A DNA stretch of 38,166 nucleotides, from IMG/VR virus record IMGVR_UViG_3300049595_001872, positions 1 to 38,166 of that record; one strand, written 5' to 3'. Below, piece by piece: positions 1-7,330 of the stretch. Below the pieces are notes generated by a model. It made no database searches. It was not told the DNA's origin and saw only the letters and a program-made list of their open reading frames with translations. The DNA is from a virus. The translations under genes were made by a program, and so were the position numbers. Within the stretch, counting starts at the first letter, position 1. Every line of letters starts with the position of its first letter.

Positions 1-127
1 GAGTGAAGGACCGGGAGGAGAAGGACGCGGGCTATCGCTCGGCGGCAAAGGAGACGGCTCCTTGGGACGAGAAGGATGAGGAAGAGAAGCCAGCGGCAAG
101 CGGCGGCTGGGAGACAACGAAGGTGCA
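1..127. repeat. Terminal direct repeat, left copy
   Basis: Bases 1-127 are identical to 38040-38166. The repeat lies inside one open reading frame that continues in frame across the join. This shows that the contig is circular or terminally redundant. A length of exactly 127 equals a common assembler k-mer size, so an assembly overlap is more likely than a biological terminal repeat. Confidence 0.95.
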
Positions 128-287
128 TCTGGAGGGTTACAACGGGTTGCCTTTGGCTGACCTCGACCTCGAAACCATCGAGAAGCTGGTGAAGGCGGAA
201 CTGCCGAAGCTGGAGGCCAAGGAGAAAAAGACCATCGCTGACAAGCGGCTGATCGCGGCCCTGCTGGAAGCGAAGAAGGAACTCTAG
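1..287 (+). CDS. Putative ssDNA-binding protein, C-terminal part (gene begins at 37577)
   Basis: This is the 3' end of a gene that starts at 37577 and crosses the circular join; the whole product is 249 residues. The part here carries an acidic, Lys/Glu-rich linker (KDEEEKPAAS) and an Ala/Leu/Lys-rich helical tail ending at the TAG at 285-287. A GTG at position 3 could be mistaken for a start, but it lies in the middle of the full frame. The gene ends 71 bases before the exonuclease gene. See the entry at 37577 for the function argument. Confidence 0.9.
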   Translation, partial: VKDREEKDAGYRSAAKETAPWDEKDEEEKPAASGGWETTKVHLEGYNGLPLADLDLETIEKLVKAELPKLEAKEKKTIADKRLIAALLEAKKEL

Positions 288-317
288 GCACTGCCTGAAC
301 GTCGGGGGAACAGACGT

Positions 318-335
318 GACAGCCGGAGAGACGGC
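318..335 (+). promoter_or_regulatory. 18-bp leader repeat with small hairpin, copy upstream of the exonuclease
   Basis: GACAGCCGGAGAGACGGC occurs here and again at 37524-37541. Each copy sits 41-53 nt before the start codon of a replication gene. The core AGCCG-GAGAGA-CGGCT can fold into a 5-bp stem with a purine loop containing an SD-like GGAGAG. It may be an mRNA element for coordinated translation or a duplicated leader. No function is shown directly. Confidence 0.45.
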
Positions 336-358
336 TTCATTTCCAAACAACAACGATT

Positions 359-988
359 ATGATTTTTTTCGACATTGAAACGGCTCCGCTGACGGCGGAA
401 GAGATGGAGGCGTTCGCGCCTGAGTTCACCGCGCCTTCCAATTACAAGGACGCGGACAAGATCGCGGCGAACATCGCTGAACAAAAGACGGCTTGGCTGG
501 AGCGGGGGGCGCTCAATCCGATGACGGGGCGGGTGCTGGCTATCGGTCTGATGGAGGTGGCGGGCGACGAGGTGACGATTCATCACGGCGATGATGAACG
601 GGCCTTGCTGCTGGCGTTCCTTGAGGACACCAAGGAAATCTACAACGGGCCGTTGGTGGGCTGGAACAACAAGGGGTTTGATATTCCGTTTCTGACTCGT
701 CGGCTGTGGCGGCATGGCATCAAACCGCCGAAGTGGTGGACGGCGCGGACGGGCTGGGGCAAGGAGCCGATGGTGATTGACTTGATGGAGGAGTGGAAGG
801 CTGGGGACTTCAAGGCTCCGTTTACCAAGCTGGATCATGCGGCGAAGTTCTTGGGGTTGGAGGGCAAGACGGGTTCACACGGGAAGGACTTTGGGAAGCT
901 GTATGCGGAGGATCTGGAGACGGCTCTGGATTACTTGCGCCGAGATGTGGAGTTGGTGGCTGAAATTCATGGGAGGATCATGCTGTGA
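359..988 (+). CDS. DnaQ-like (DEDDy) 3'-5' exonuclease
   Basis: This 209-residue protein has an RNase H-fold 3'-5' exonuclease signature. Motif I is FFDIETAP with D5 and E7. Motif II is GWNNKGFDIPFL with D108. Motif III is YLRRD with Y192 and D196, the DEDDy pattern of predicted PolB-type exonucleases. Enzymes of this kind remove nucleotides from DNA 3' ends during replication or repair. There is no polymerase domain, so it would act alone or with a host polymerase. It follows the ssDNA-binding candidate, and its end overlaps the next gene by 4 nt (GTGA). There is no SD close to the ATG; the repeated hairpin leader lies 24-41 nt upstream. Confidence 0.88.
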   Translation: MIFFDIETAPLTAEEMEAFAPEFTAPSNYKDADKIAANIAEQKTAWLERGALNPMTGRVLAIGLMEVAGDEVTIHHGDDERALLLAFLEDTKEIYNGPLVGWNNKGFDIPFLTRRLWRHGIKPPKWWTARTGWGKEPMVIDLMEEWKAGDFKAPFTKLDHAAKFLGLEGKTGSHGKDFGKLYAEDLETALDYLRRDVELVAEIHGRIML

Positions 989-1260
989 ACGAGCCATCAA
1001 ATGACACGCTGTTAGAGGCGCGGTATGGTTTCCATGAACTGTTGCAGTTGCTTGGCGCTGCATCTTCTCAGGTGAAAGAGGCTTACGATGATAGCTCAAT
1101 GGGCAACATCCAGGGGGCGGCGATTGTGGCGGATGATGTCATTGGGACGTTAAGCGAACTGGAGGCGAAGGTGTCTCATGTGGCGGCGACGGTGGCGAAG
1201 TGGAAGGGTTGGGCAGAGGAGTGTTTGGAGGAAACTTCAAAGAAGGGAGGCAGACCATGA
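985..1260 (+). CDS. Hypothetical phage protein, 91 aa
   Basis: Starts with GTG at 985 and overlaps the exonuclease stop by 4 nt (GTGA), the coupling pattern used throughout this operon. The product is mainly helical by composition, with a Leu/Ala-rich middle (LGAASSQVKEAY, LSELEAKVSHVAATVAKW) that could form a short coiled coil, and a basic tail KKGGRP. I do not recognise the family. Its place between the exonuclease and the helicase suggests an accessory replication role, which is inference only. Confidence 0.7.
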   Translation: MNEPSNDTLLEARYGFHELLQLLGAASSQVKEAYDDSSMGNIQGAAIVADDVIGTLSELEAKVSHVAATVAKWKGWAEECLEETSKKGGRP

Positions 1261-1646
1261 CCTTGAAGGAAATGCTGGCGAAGAAACAGGCGGCGGTTGC
1301 GGGGGGTCAAATCCCCGTAGCCAAGGCGGGCGGGATAGTGCTCAAGCGTGATCCCGAAGGGGATGACGAGCACGCGCTCCCTGCAACGACGGCGCGGGAG
1401 GAGCGGCGGCTTGGCTTTGCTGAAGCGGGCGAACGTATCCCGATGGTGCATCCCTCTGATGGGATGGATGCTGGGTGGGCGAAGTTGGCTCACGCTCTGG
1501 ATGTGGAGTTGTCGGTGGTGATCGGTCCTGGGCCGAAGGATGAGGCTTGGCTGGCGGTGGTGCCAGAGGGTCTGGGGCTGAATCCTCCTCTGCTGATTAT
1601 GAAACTGCCGTTGGTGATCCTGCCTGGAACCTTCAACCCATTTTGA
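1257..1646 (+). CDS. Hypothetical protein, 129 aa
   Basis: The ATG at 1257 overlaps the preceding stop (ATGA), which decides this start over a farther upstream in-frame ATG at 1200. The product begins MTLKEMLAKKQAAVAGGQIPVAK. Its middle is charged and its C-terminus hydrophobic and Pro-rich (LLIMKLPLVILPGTFNPF). No catalytic motif is visible. It lies in the replication operon just before the PIF1-like helicase. The family is not recognised. Confidence 0.72.
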   Translation: MTLKEMLAKKQAAVAGGQIPVAKAGGIVLKRDPEGDDEHALPATTAREERRLGFAEAGERIPMVHPSDGMDAGWAKLAHALDVELSVVIGPGPKDEAWLAVVPEGLGLNPPLLIMKLPLVILPGTFNPF

Positions 1647-1649
1647 CCT

Positions 1650-3038
1650 ATGATTCTACAAGCTGCGAACATGGGCGGTCTGGGTGTCGGGGCGTTGCCT
1701 CTGGAACTGGATCCGTTGACAGGACACCTCAACGAAGAACAGGCGGCGGTGATTGAACGCATCGAGGCGGGGGGCAATGTCTTTCTGACGGGGGAGGCTG
1801 GCACGGGCAAGAGCACGCTGACGGCTGCGCTGGTGGCGAGACACGCGACGACGAAGGGGCTGTATGTGTGCGGGTCAACGGGCATCGCGGCTTTCAATCT
1901 GGCGGATCGGTTGGCGGTGGGGTTGCCTGCCGGGGTCGATGCGCCGAAGGTGACGACGTTGCACCGTTGGGCTGGGGTCGGTCTTGGTCCTGCTGCGGAT
2001 ATGCCGAACGAGGTGTTCTTTCGGGAGTGGTTTGAGCAGCGGATTACGAGGGCGAAGATGGGGGCGCTATCACGGGCGAAGTTTGCCAAGTGCTTGATTC
2101 TCGATGAGGTTTCAATGATCCCTGGGCGACTGCTGGATTATCTGGACTGGCATTTACGGAAGGTGCGGGGGGTGCCTGATGCGCCGTTTGGCGGGGTGCA
2201 ACTGGTGGCGGTGGGGGACTTCTTGCAACTGCCACCCGTGGCGAAGGATGGGAATTACGATTGGGCGTTTGCTTCGGGGGCGTGGGTGGGTGCGGAGATG
2301 GCTTCCTGTGTGCTGCGGAAGATTCACCGGCAGGCGGCGGGGCCGTTCACTCGGTTGCTCAATGCGTGTCGGGTGGGGCGGATCGACGGGGAGGCGGCGG
2401 CTTTGCTGGCCTCACGGGTGGCGCGGTTTCCTTCGTCGGATTTGGTGCGGATGTTCACGCACAATGTCCAAGTGGATAAGTGGAACGAATTTCAGATGAG
2501 CCGGATCGACGCGCCGGAGGTGGTTTACTGGATGGGGTTCAATGAGCATACGGCGGAATGGGACCAGAAAAGCCTTTGCAACAACATCCTGGCTCCTCGG
2601 CGGTTGGCGCTGAAGGTCGGGGCGAAGGTGATGGTGGTGGCGAACCTGAATGATGGCGGGGGCGAGATGATCGCTTGCAACGGGACGATGGGGCGGGTGC
2701 TGGCGCTTGAGGAAAACAAGGTGGTGGTGCGGACGGATGAGGGCAAGGAGATCGAGGTGGGCAAACAACTGTGGACGCTCAACGCGCTGGACGATGCCAG
2801 CCCTGGGGCGTTTCAAATCCCGCTGCGGCCTGCCTATGCGATGACCATTCATAAGAGTCAGGGGTTGAGCCTGGATGGGGCGGTGGTCGATGCGCGGGCG
2901 GCACGGGAGCCGGGGCAAACGTATGTCGCCTTGTCCCGGTTGCGGAGTCTGGAGGGGCTGCGCTTGAAGGAGTCCATCAAGGGGCTGGTGACGAGCAGTC
3001 GGGCCTTGGCTTTCATGCGGGAGGTGGAGGGGCGATGA
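1650..3038 (+). CDS. PIF1/RecD-like superfamily 1 DNA helicase
   Basis: This 462-residue ATPase carries the SF1B helicase motifs in order: Walker A GEAGTGKST around residues 48-56, Walker B LILDEVSMI near 148, motif III GDFLQLPPV near 190, and the C-terminal TIHKSQGLS and YVALSRL motifs near 400-430. PIF1/Dda-type helicases move 5'-3' on ssDNA and clear structures or proteins ahead of replication and recombination. The gene begins 3 nt after the preceding stop, and its own stop overlaps the next small gene by 4 nt. It probably works with the primase/SF3 helicase encoded downstream. The start at 1650 is the first ATG after the upstream gene; a second ATG seven codons on is possible. Confidence 0.92.
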   Translation: MILQAANMGGLGVGALPLELDPLTGHLNEEQAAVIERIEAGGNVFLTGEAGTGKSTLTAALVARHATTKGLYVCGSTGIAAFNLADRLAVGLPAGVDAPKVTTLHRWAGVGLGPAADMPNEVFFREWFEQRITRAKMGALSRAKFAKCLILDEVSMIPGRLLDYLDWHLRKVRGVPDAPFGGVQLVAVGDFLQLPPVAKDGNYDWAFASGAWVGAEMASCVLRKIHRQAAGPFTRLLNACRVGRIDGEAAALLASRVARFPSSDLVRMFTHNVQVDKWNEFQMSRIDAPEVVYWMGFNEHTAEWDQKSLCNNILAPRRLALKVGAKVMVVANLNDGGGEMIACNGTMGRVLALEENKVVVRTDEGKEIEVGKQLWTLNALDDASPGAFQIPLRPAYAMTIHKSQGLSLDGAVVDARAAREPGQTYVALSRLRSLEGLRLKESIKGLVTSSRALAFMREVEGR

Positions 3039-3199
3039 AATGCCCTGAGTGCAACGGAAGCGGCAAGCAGCGCGGGGAGCCTCATTACCGTTGTGAGGAC
3101 TGCGATGGCACGGGGCGAGTGCTGTGTGAGGAGTGCGGGGAGGTGCTGGAAGATTGTCAGTGTAACGAAAACGAAAACAACAACAACGATGATGAGTGA
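3035..3199 (+). CDS. Small DnaJ-type zinc-ribbon protein, 54 aa
   Basis: A short gene whose ATG overlaps the helicase stop (ATGA). It has four CxxC pairs: CPEC at residues 3-6 followed by NGSGK, CEDC at 20-23 followed by DGTGR, CEEC at 31-34, and C41/C43 near the end. The CxxCxGxG pattern resembles the DnaJ cysteine-rich zinc domain. The tail is acidic and Asn-rich (NENENNNNDDE). It probably binds two zinc ions and acts as an adaptor. The function is unknown, but such proteins are common in phage replication operons. Confidence 0.75.
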   Translation: MKCPECNGSGKQRGEPHYRCEDCDGTGRVLCEECGEVLEDCQCNENENNNNDDE

Positions 3200-3452
3200 A
3201 CTTGAATTGATTTCAGAAGTGCCGATGACGGCGCAAGACAATGGGGCGGAGGCAAGGCGAAGGGCTTTGTTTCTGGCGGCACGGGATAACGGCTCTGCCT
3301 TGTGCGGGGTGGACGCGGGAATGATTGCGATGGTGCTGGATCATCACATGGAGACGGATGATTTTTGGGCGAGGTATGTGGACGAGGTTTTTGAACGGGT
3401 GGAGCGTGAGGCACATTTGCGCGGCGAATCATGGGAATGGAGGGACGCATGA
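3192..3452 (+). CDS. Hypothetical protein, 86 aa
   Basis: Reading begins at ATG 3192, or at the adjacent in-frame ATG at 3189, overlapping the end of the zinc-ribbon gene by 8-11 nt. An in-frame ATG at 3093 would overlap that gene almost completely and is less likely. The product (MSELELISEVPMTAQDNGAE...) is acidic and helical, with a conserved-looking MVLDHHMETDDFWARYVDEVFERVE segment. The 3' end overlaps the next start (ATGA). The family is not recognised. Confidence 0.7.
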   Translation: MSELELISEVPMTAQDNGAEARRRALFLAARDNGSALCGVDAGMIAMVLDHHMETDDFWARYVDEVFERVEREAHLRGESWEWRDA

Positions 3453-3673
3453 GAACGCCGGGAATCACACCAGGAACAGGAACGGCGCTGACTGAGGACT
3501 ACAAGCGGCGGGTCATTAAGCGGGCGCTGGCGATCTTGCGCGATGGTTATTCCAAGCGGCAAACTGAGAAGATCATCAAACACGACATGGAATTTGTTGA
3601 AGTGTGGGCGGCTGAGTTTCAGATCGCCTGGCCGGAGAAACACAAGCGGAAGATTAAGGGGCTGAAACTATGA
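3449..3673 (+). CDS. Hypothetical small basic protein, possible HTH, 74 aa
   Basis: The ATG at 3449 overlaps the preceding stop and has a good SD (GGAGG at about 3440-3444), so it is preferred over the in-frame ATG at 3431. The product is basic, and its centre (RALAILRDGYSKRQTEKIIKHD) could form a helix-turn-helix. The C-terminus is KHKRKIKGLKL. It overlaps the primase start by 4 nt. A DNA-binding role is plausible from charge and context but not proven. Confidence 0.7.
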   Translation: MRTPGITPGTGTALTEDYKRRVIKRALAILRDGYSKRQTEKIIKHDMEFVEVWAAEFQIAWPEKHKRKIKGLKL

Positions 3674-6207
3674 CTCAAGACGAACTGATTGAACGGGTGA
3701 AAGAGGCGGCAACGGTGTATGTGGCGGCGGAGGTGTGCGGGGTGCGACTGCCAAGGCCGGGAGTGAAATGCAAGGTGCCGTGGCGGGCGGATAAGAATCC
3801 CTCGGCCACGGTGCTGCCGGATGGTCGGCGGATCCACGACTTCAGCGCGGGCGATGGCATGGATGCGGTGGGGATGGTGCAAGAAATGAAGGGCGTGGGG
3901 TTTCCGATGGCGCTCAATTTGCTGGCCGAAGAGATGGGGTTGCCACTGCCCTTTGAGCAGGAGTATGGGCGGGGGCGTTCGCGGGTGCTGGTGGAGGCGC
4001 TGGGGCGCTGGCCGGGGGCGGTGATCGAGGTGGAGGCGGTGCCGGTGGTGGAAGAGGTGCGCGGGGGGATTGCGAACTTTGCGGGGGGCATGAAGGATGA
4101 GGCAGCGCATGAGACGATCACGGCGGCGTGTCGGGCTTTGGCGGAGGATGAGAAGGATCAGGAGGCGGTGGCGGAGTGGCGGGGCTTCTCGGTGTCGTTT
4201 GTGCGGGCGCTGGCGGTTGAGGGTAGGCTGGGGGCGGTGCGTGATGAGGCGGGGGCGCTGTGTGTGTTGCTGCCTTGCGCGAAGAATGCCGCGGGGCTGT
4301 GGGTGCGGGCGCAACTGCGGAAGGTGGGACCAAGGGCGGCGGGCTGTGAATGGTTCTGGCCTGCCAAGAGCGAGCATAAGCCGGGGCCGTGGGTGGCTGC
4401 GGAGGGGCTGGCTGGGGGTTTGCTGATTGTGGGTGAGGGCTGGGGCGATGCGGCGGCGGGGCGGCTGCTGGCCGATGAACCAGAAGCGCGGATCGTGGCA
4501 ACGCTGGGGACGGGGGTGCGGAAGTTGGAAGGCGTCAATGCGGGGGCGGTGGTGCTGCTGCGGCAAAATGAGGCGGGGGACGCGAATGCGCGGTGGTCGC
4601 GTGGGGTGCGGGCTTTGTTTCCAACGGTGCCGTTCAAGAGTGCGCTACCGCCTGCGGGTCTGAAGGACTGGAACGATGTCTTGAAACGGCACGGGCAGAA
4701 GGTGGGCGAAGGTTTGCTGACGGATGCGCGGGGCGTGGCCGATGATCCAACAATGGAGGGCATGACGCCTGAACAGGCGCGGCGGGGGGCGACTCTGTTT
4801 AATGACACGATGGCGGCGGAGATGCTGGCGGAGGTGTGCGAGGGCAAGCTCAAGCATGATGCGGTGACAGGCTGGCATGAGTTACAGGAGGAAGGGCATT
4901 GGGAGCCGGTGCCACCAAAGCGGGCGCTGTGGTGGGCGGCGAAGATGGCAGAGGCGGCACGGGCGGAGGCCGATGAGGTGAGGAAGAAGATGGGGCGCGG
5001 TGGCAAGGACGGCAAGAAAGAGGATATGGTGACGGCTCTGCTGAACTTTGCGCGGGCCTGCGGTTGCACTCGGTCCCAAAAGGCGGCGTTGGAAATGGCG
5101 CTGGCGCGGGATGATCTGAGCGCGAGCTTCCGACCTTGGGAGATTGATAAGATGCTGCTCCCGGTGCGCGGTGGGATGCTGGACCTACGGCGGGAGGCCA
5201 AGGGTTTGTGGCGTCCGCTGCGGCCTGACGATCTGGTGACGTGGCGGGCGGGCTGCGCGTTTGATGAGGCGGCGGGCTGTCCGCGCTGGTCGGCCTTTGT
5301 GAGTAGCATTTGCCAAGGGGACAAGGAGATGGTGGCCTTTCTGCAACGGTGGGCGGGCTATGTGCTGACGGGGGATGTGAGTGAGCAACAGCTTCTTTTC
5401 TTGTTTGGCATGGGGTCGAATGGCAAGAGCACGTTTCTCAAGACGCTGCAAGCGGTCCTGGGTGACTTTGCGCGGGTGGTGCCTCTGTCGATGGTGACGC
5501 TGGACCGGATGGGCAATGCCGCGCCAGATGTGGAAATGCTGCGGCTGAAGGGTGCGAGGCTGGCGGTCCCGCCTGAGTTGGAGCGGGGGGCGAAGCTGGC
5601 GGAGGCGGTGGTGAAGACGCTGACGGGCGGGGACCGGCTGCGAGGTCGGGGGCACTATCAAAGCTCGGAAGAGTTCATGCCAACGCATAAGCTGGCGTTT
5701 TTCAGCAATTCCAAGCCAGGGATTCGCGGGGGGGATGAGGGGATTTGGCGAAGAATGAACTTGGTGCATTTGCTCAAGGCGTTCAAGGGGGCGGAAAAGA
5801 TCGCCAAGCTGGATGAGTTGCTACTCAAGGAACTGCCTGGGATTTTGAATTGGTGCATCGTGGGCTGTTGGGAGTGGCAGCGGATGGGCCTCAACCCGCC
5901 GCAAAGCGTTTTGGACGAGGTGAACGAATACCGGGAGACAAGTGATGTGCTGGGGATGTTCCTGGACGAGCACGTTGAGCGGGTGCCGGTGAGGGTGGTC
6001 ACGCTGGCGGAATTGCGGAAGAAGATCAAGGCTTGGGCAGAGGCGGAGGGCGAGAACTGGCTGGCCTCAATCTCAACAAGGAAGCTCCGCAAGGAGATGG
6101 AGGAGCGGGGTTGGGAGGTGCGGACGGATCGGAACAAGATGGGGTTTGTGATGGCGAATTGGTTGGATGCTGACGGCGAACTTGGACCTTGGGAGGACGG
6201 GCAATGA
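3670..6207 (+). CDS. Phage replicative primase / SF3 helicase
   Basis: This 845-residue multidomain replication protein has a CHC2-primase-like N-terminal part (about residues 30-95, with KVPWRADKNPSATVLPDGR and IHDFSAGDGMDAV), although the classical zinc cysteines are reduced. A Toprim-like segment follows near residues 250-340 (LLIVGEGWGDAAAGRLLA, then GLKDWNDVL). A D5/P4-family SF3 helicase forms the C-terminal half, with Walker A GMGSNGKST near 580, an ELERGAKLAEAVVK-LTGGD segment near 635, and THKLAFFSNSKPGI near 670. Such proteins recognise an origin, unwind it and prime synthesis. ATGA overlaps join it to both neighbours. The iteron cluster directly downstream could be its binding site. 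Confidence 0.9.
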   Translation: MTQDELIERVKEAATVYVAAEVCGVRLPRPGVKCKVPWRADKNPSATVLPDGRRIHDFSAGDGMDAVGMVQEMKGVGFPMALNLLAEEMGLPLPFEQEYGRGRSRVLVEALGRWPGAVIEVEAVPVVEEVRGGIANFAGGMKDEAAHETITAACRALAEDEKDQEAVAEWRGFSVSFVRALAVEGRLGAVRDEAGALCVLLPCAKNAAGLWVRAQLRKVGPRAAGCEWFWPAKSEHKPGPWVAAEGLAGGLLIVGEGWGDAAAGRLLADEPEARIVATLGTGVRKLEGVNAGAVVLLRQNEAGDANARWSRGVRALFPTVPFKSALPPAGLKDWNDVLKRHGQKVGEGLLTDARGVADDPTMEGMTPEQARRGATLFNDTMAAEMLAEVCEGKLKHDAVTGWHELQEEGHWEPVPPKRALWWAAKMAEAARAEADEVRKKMGRGGKDGKKEDMVTALLNFARACGCTRSQKAALEMALARDDLSASFRPWEIDKMLLPVRGGMLDLRREAKGLWRPLRPDDLVTWRAGCAFDEAAGCPRWSAFVSSICQGDKEMVAFLQRWAGYVLTGDVSEQQLLFLFGMGSNGKSTFLKTLQAVLGDFARVVPLSMVTLDRMGNAAPDVEMLRLKGARLAVPPELERGAKLAEAVVKTLTGGDRLRGRGHYQSSEEFMPTHKLAFFSNSKPGIRGGDEGIWRRMNLVHLLKAFKGAEKIAKLDELLLKELPGILNWCIVGCWEWQRMGLNPPQSVLDEVNEYRETSDVLGMFLDEHVERVPVRVVTLAELRKKIKAWAEAEGENWLASISTRKLRKEMEERGWEVRTDRNKMGFVMANWLDADGELGPWEDGQ

Positions 6208-6578
6208 GGGTGTGGAACATGGCCTTAAAGGGTGCGGAGAACTTCCGCAGGTTTTCCGCAGTTTTCCGCAGCAGTGGGGGCGGGTGCCAGTGCGGGCCGA
6301 CTGATGCCGCTGTGTCGGTGCGGAAAACCACGCGGTTTTGCGGAAGTTTGCGGAAAACTAAAAATGGAAATCCGCAGCGCAATCCCTTTATTTGTAACGC
6401 TTTTGACGTTTTTGCGGAAAATGCGGAAAACTTAACGGAAAAGTATCTGAAGGAGGAAATAAAAACCAGTGTTCAGAGGAACGGCTTTTTCTGGCGAGAA
6501 GCAACAGTACTGAATTTTTTCCGCATTTTCCGCAGCGGACCCCGTGGAACATTTTTTTCAACCCCTAAAATCCCATGA
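6204..6578 (+). CDS. Doubtful 124-aa ORF over the iteron region
   Basis: The frame overlaps the primase stop (ATGA at 6204) and the ERCC4 start (ATGA at 6575), a coupling pattern that argues for translation. Against this, its sequence is dominated by repeated TTTTCCGCA/TGCGGAAAA words. The product is low-complexity and rich in Phe, Arg and Asn (FRRFSAVFRSS, FAENAENLTEK). Its base composition is more AT-rich than its neighbours, and no domain is visible. It may be a real but fast-changing peptide, or an open frame kept only so that ribosomes can cross an origin. An SD-like AAGGAGG lies inside at about 6450. Confidence 0.4.
   Translation: MRVWNMALKGAENFRRFSAVFRSSGGGCQCGPTDAAVSVRKTTRFCGSLRKTKNGNPQRNPFICNAFDVFAENAENLTEKYLKEEIKTSVQRNGFFWREATVLNFFRIFRSGPRGTFFSTPKIP
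6243..6534. repeat. Inverted 9-mer iteron cluster, candidate replication origin
   Basis: Exact TTTTCCGCA copies lie at 6252, 6262, 6517 and 6526. Exact copies of its complement TGCGGAAAA lie at 6319, 6349, 6413 and 6422. Degenerate copies lie near 6243, 6339 and 6368. The order is two direct, four inverted, two direct, flanking an AT-rich stretch (about 6357-6475) in a GC-rich genome. Iterons of 8-10 bp in opposed orientation around AT-rich DNA, next to a primase/SF3 helicase gene, fit a phage origin. Which protein binds is inference. Confidence 0.6.
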
Positions 6579-7087
6579 CTGACCTCCCTCTGAAATTCCT
6601 CTGTGACACCCGCGAACCTTGGCCTCATCCGTGGGTTGATTGGCTCCCTGATGGCTGTGGGTTGGAGCGGGCCACTATTGAGACTGGTGATTGGTGTGTG
6701 GCAGGGGCCAAGGACGGCGTGGTGATCGAGCGTAAGACGGCCAGCGACTTTCTGGGAACCATCACGGCGGGTCGGGAGCGATGGGAGAAGGAACTTCGGC
6801 GGGCGCGGCTTGACTGCCGGGAACTAATCGTGGTGGTGGAAGCGTCTTTTTCAGTGGTCAACGCCAAGCGCGGGATGATGAGTGAGGAGAGCTTGATTGG
6901 GACGGTGGCGGGCTTGGCGCGGCGTGGGGTGCCGGTGATTTTTGCGGGCAGCATTGAGGCGGCGGCTCGGATCGCGTTCGCGGCATTGGCCCAGCCGGTG
7001 AAAAGTGCTGACAAGGCGCTGCGCTCGGTGCGGTGGCAGGCGAAGCGGAAGGCTAACGTTTTAGATGACCCACGCGCCAAATTATGA
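6575..7087 (+). CDS. ERCC4-domain (XPF/Mus81-like) nuclease
   Basis: This 170-residue protein has the ERCC4 nuclease motif set: DTRE (D11-E14), TGDW (G38, D39) and IERKTASDF (E52, R53, K54, D58). These make up the GDx(n)ERKxxxD active site of XPF/Mus81 enzymes, which cut branched DNA. A single domain without HhH or helicase parts is usual for phage and archaeal Hef-like nucleases. It probably resolves replication or recombination intermediates before packaging. ATGA overlaps join it to both neighbours. The C-terminus is basic (RWQAKRKANVLDDPRAKL). Confidence 0.87.
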   Translation: MTDLPLKFLCDTREPWPHPWVDWLPDGCGLERATIETGDWCVAGAKDGVVIERKTASDFLGTITAGRERWEKELRRARLDCRELIVVVEASFSVVNAKRGMMSEESLIGTVAGLARRGVPVIFAGSIEAAARIAFAALAQPVKSADKALRSVRWQAKRKANVLDDPRAKL

Positions 7088-7326
7088 GCACCACTGCACT
7101 GCAATCCACGCTACCACAGGCCGAAAATCTCGCGTTGGGTCCAGCGCCGTGTTCTGGCTTGTATCGTCGCTATCTGCGTGAGGACTGGGACGACTTGATG
7201 ACTTTTGATGATTTCTGCGAGCGAGTCAAAAACGAACCGTGCCAAACTTGCCAGGGAACGCGACAAATACAGACGACCGAATGGCCTGCGCTCTATGACG
7301 CCTGCCCTGATTGCCAGAACGCATAA
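7084..7326 (+). CDS. Small zinc-finger-like protein, 80 aa
   Basis: Starts in an ATGA overlap with the ERCC4 gene. The N-terminal half is acidic and helical (LREDWDDLMTFDDFCERVKN). The C-terminal half has CQTCQGT and, 20 residues on, CPDC, a four-cysteine zinc ribbon like DnaJ/TraR-type adaptors. The function is unknown. Its place between a structure-specific nuclease and a methylase-like gene suggests a DNA-metabolism accessory role. Confidence 0.72.
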   Translation: MSTTALQSTLPQAENLALGPAPCSGLYRRYLREDWDDLMTFDDFCERVKNEPCQTCQGTRQIQTTEWPALYDACPDCQNA

Positions 7327-7330
7327 GGTC

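Noticed and set aside
284-838. Long minus-strand frame opposite the exonuclease gene
   Set aside because: It mirrors the codon structure of the plus-strand gene, has a low-complexity His/Arg/Pro-rich product, and no start context or domain.
4158-5324. 388-codon minus-strand frame inside the primase gene
   Set aside because: Ser/Ala/Pro/Arg-rich product typical of antisense frames in GC-rich coding DNA; the plus strand encodes a clear primase/helicase.
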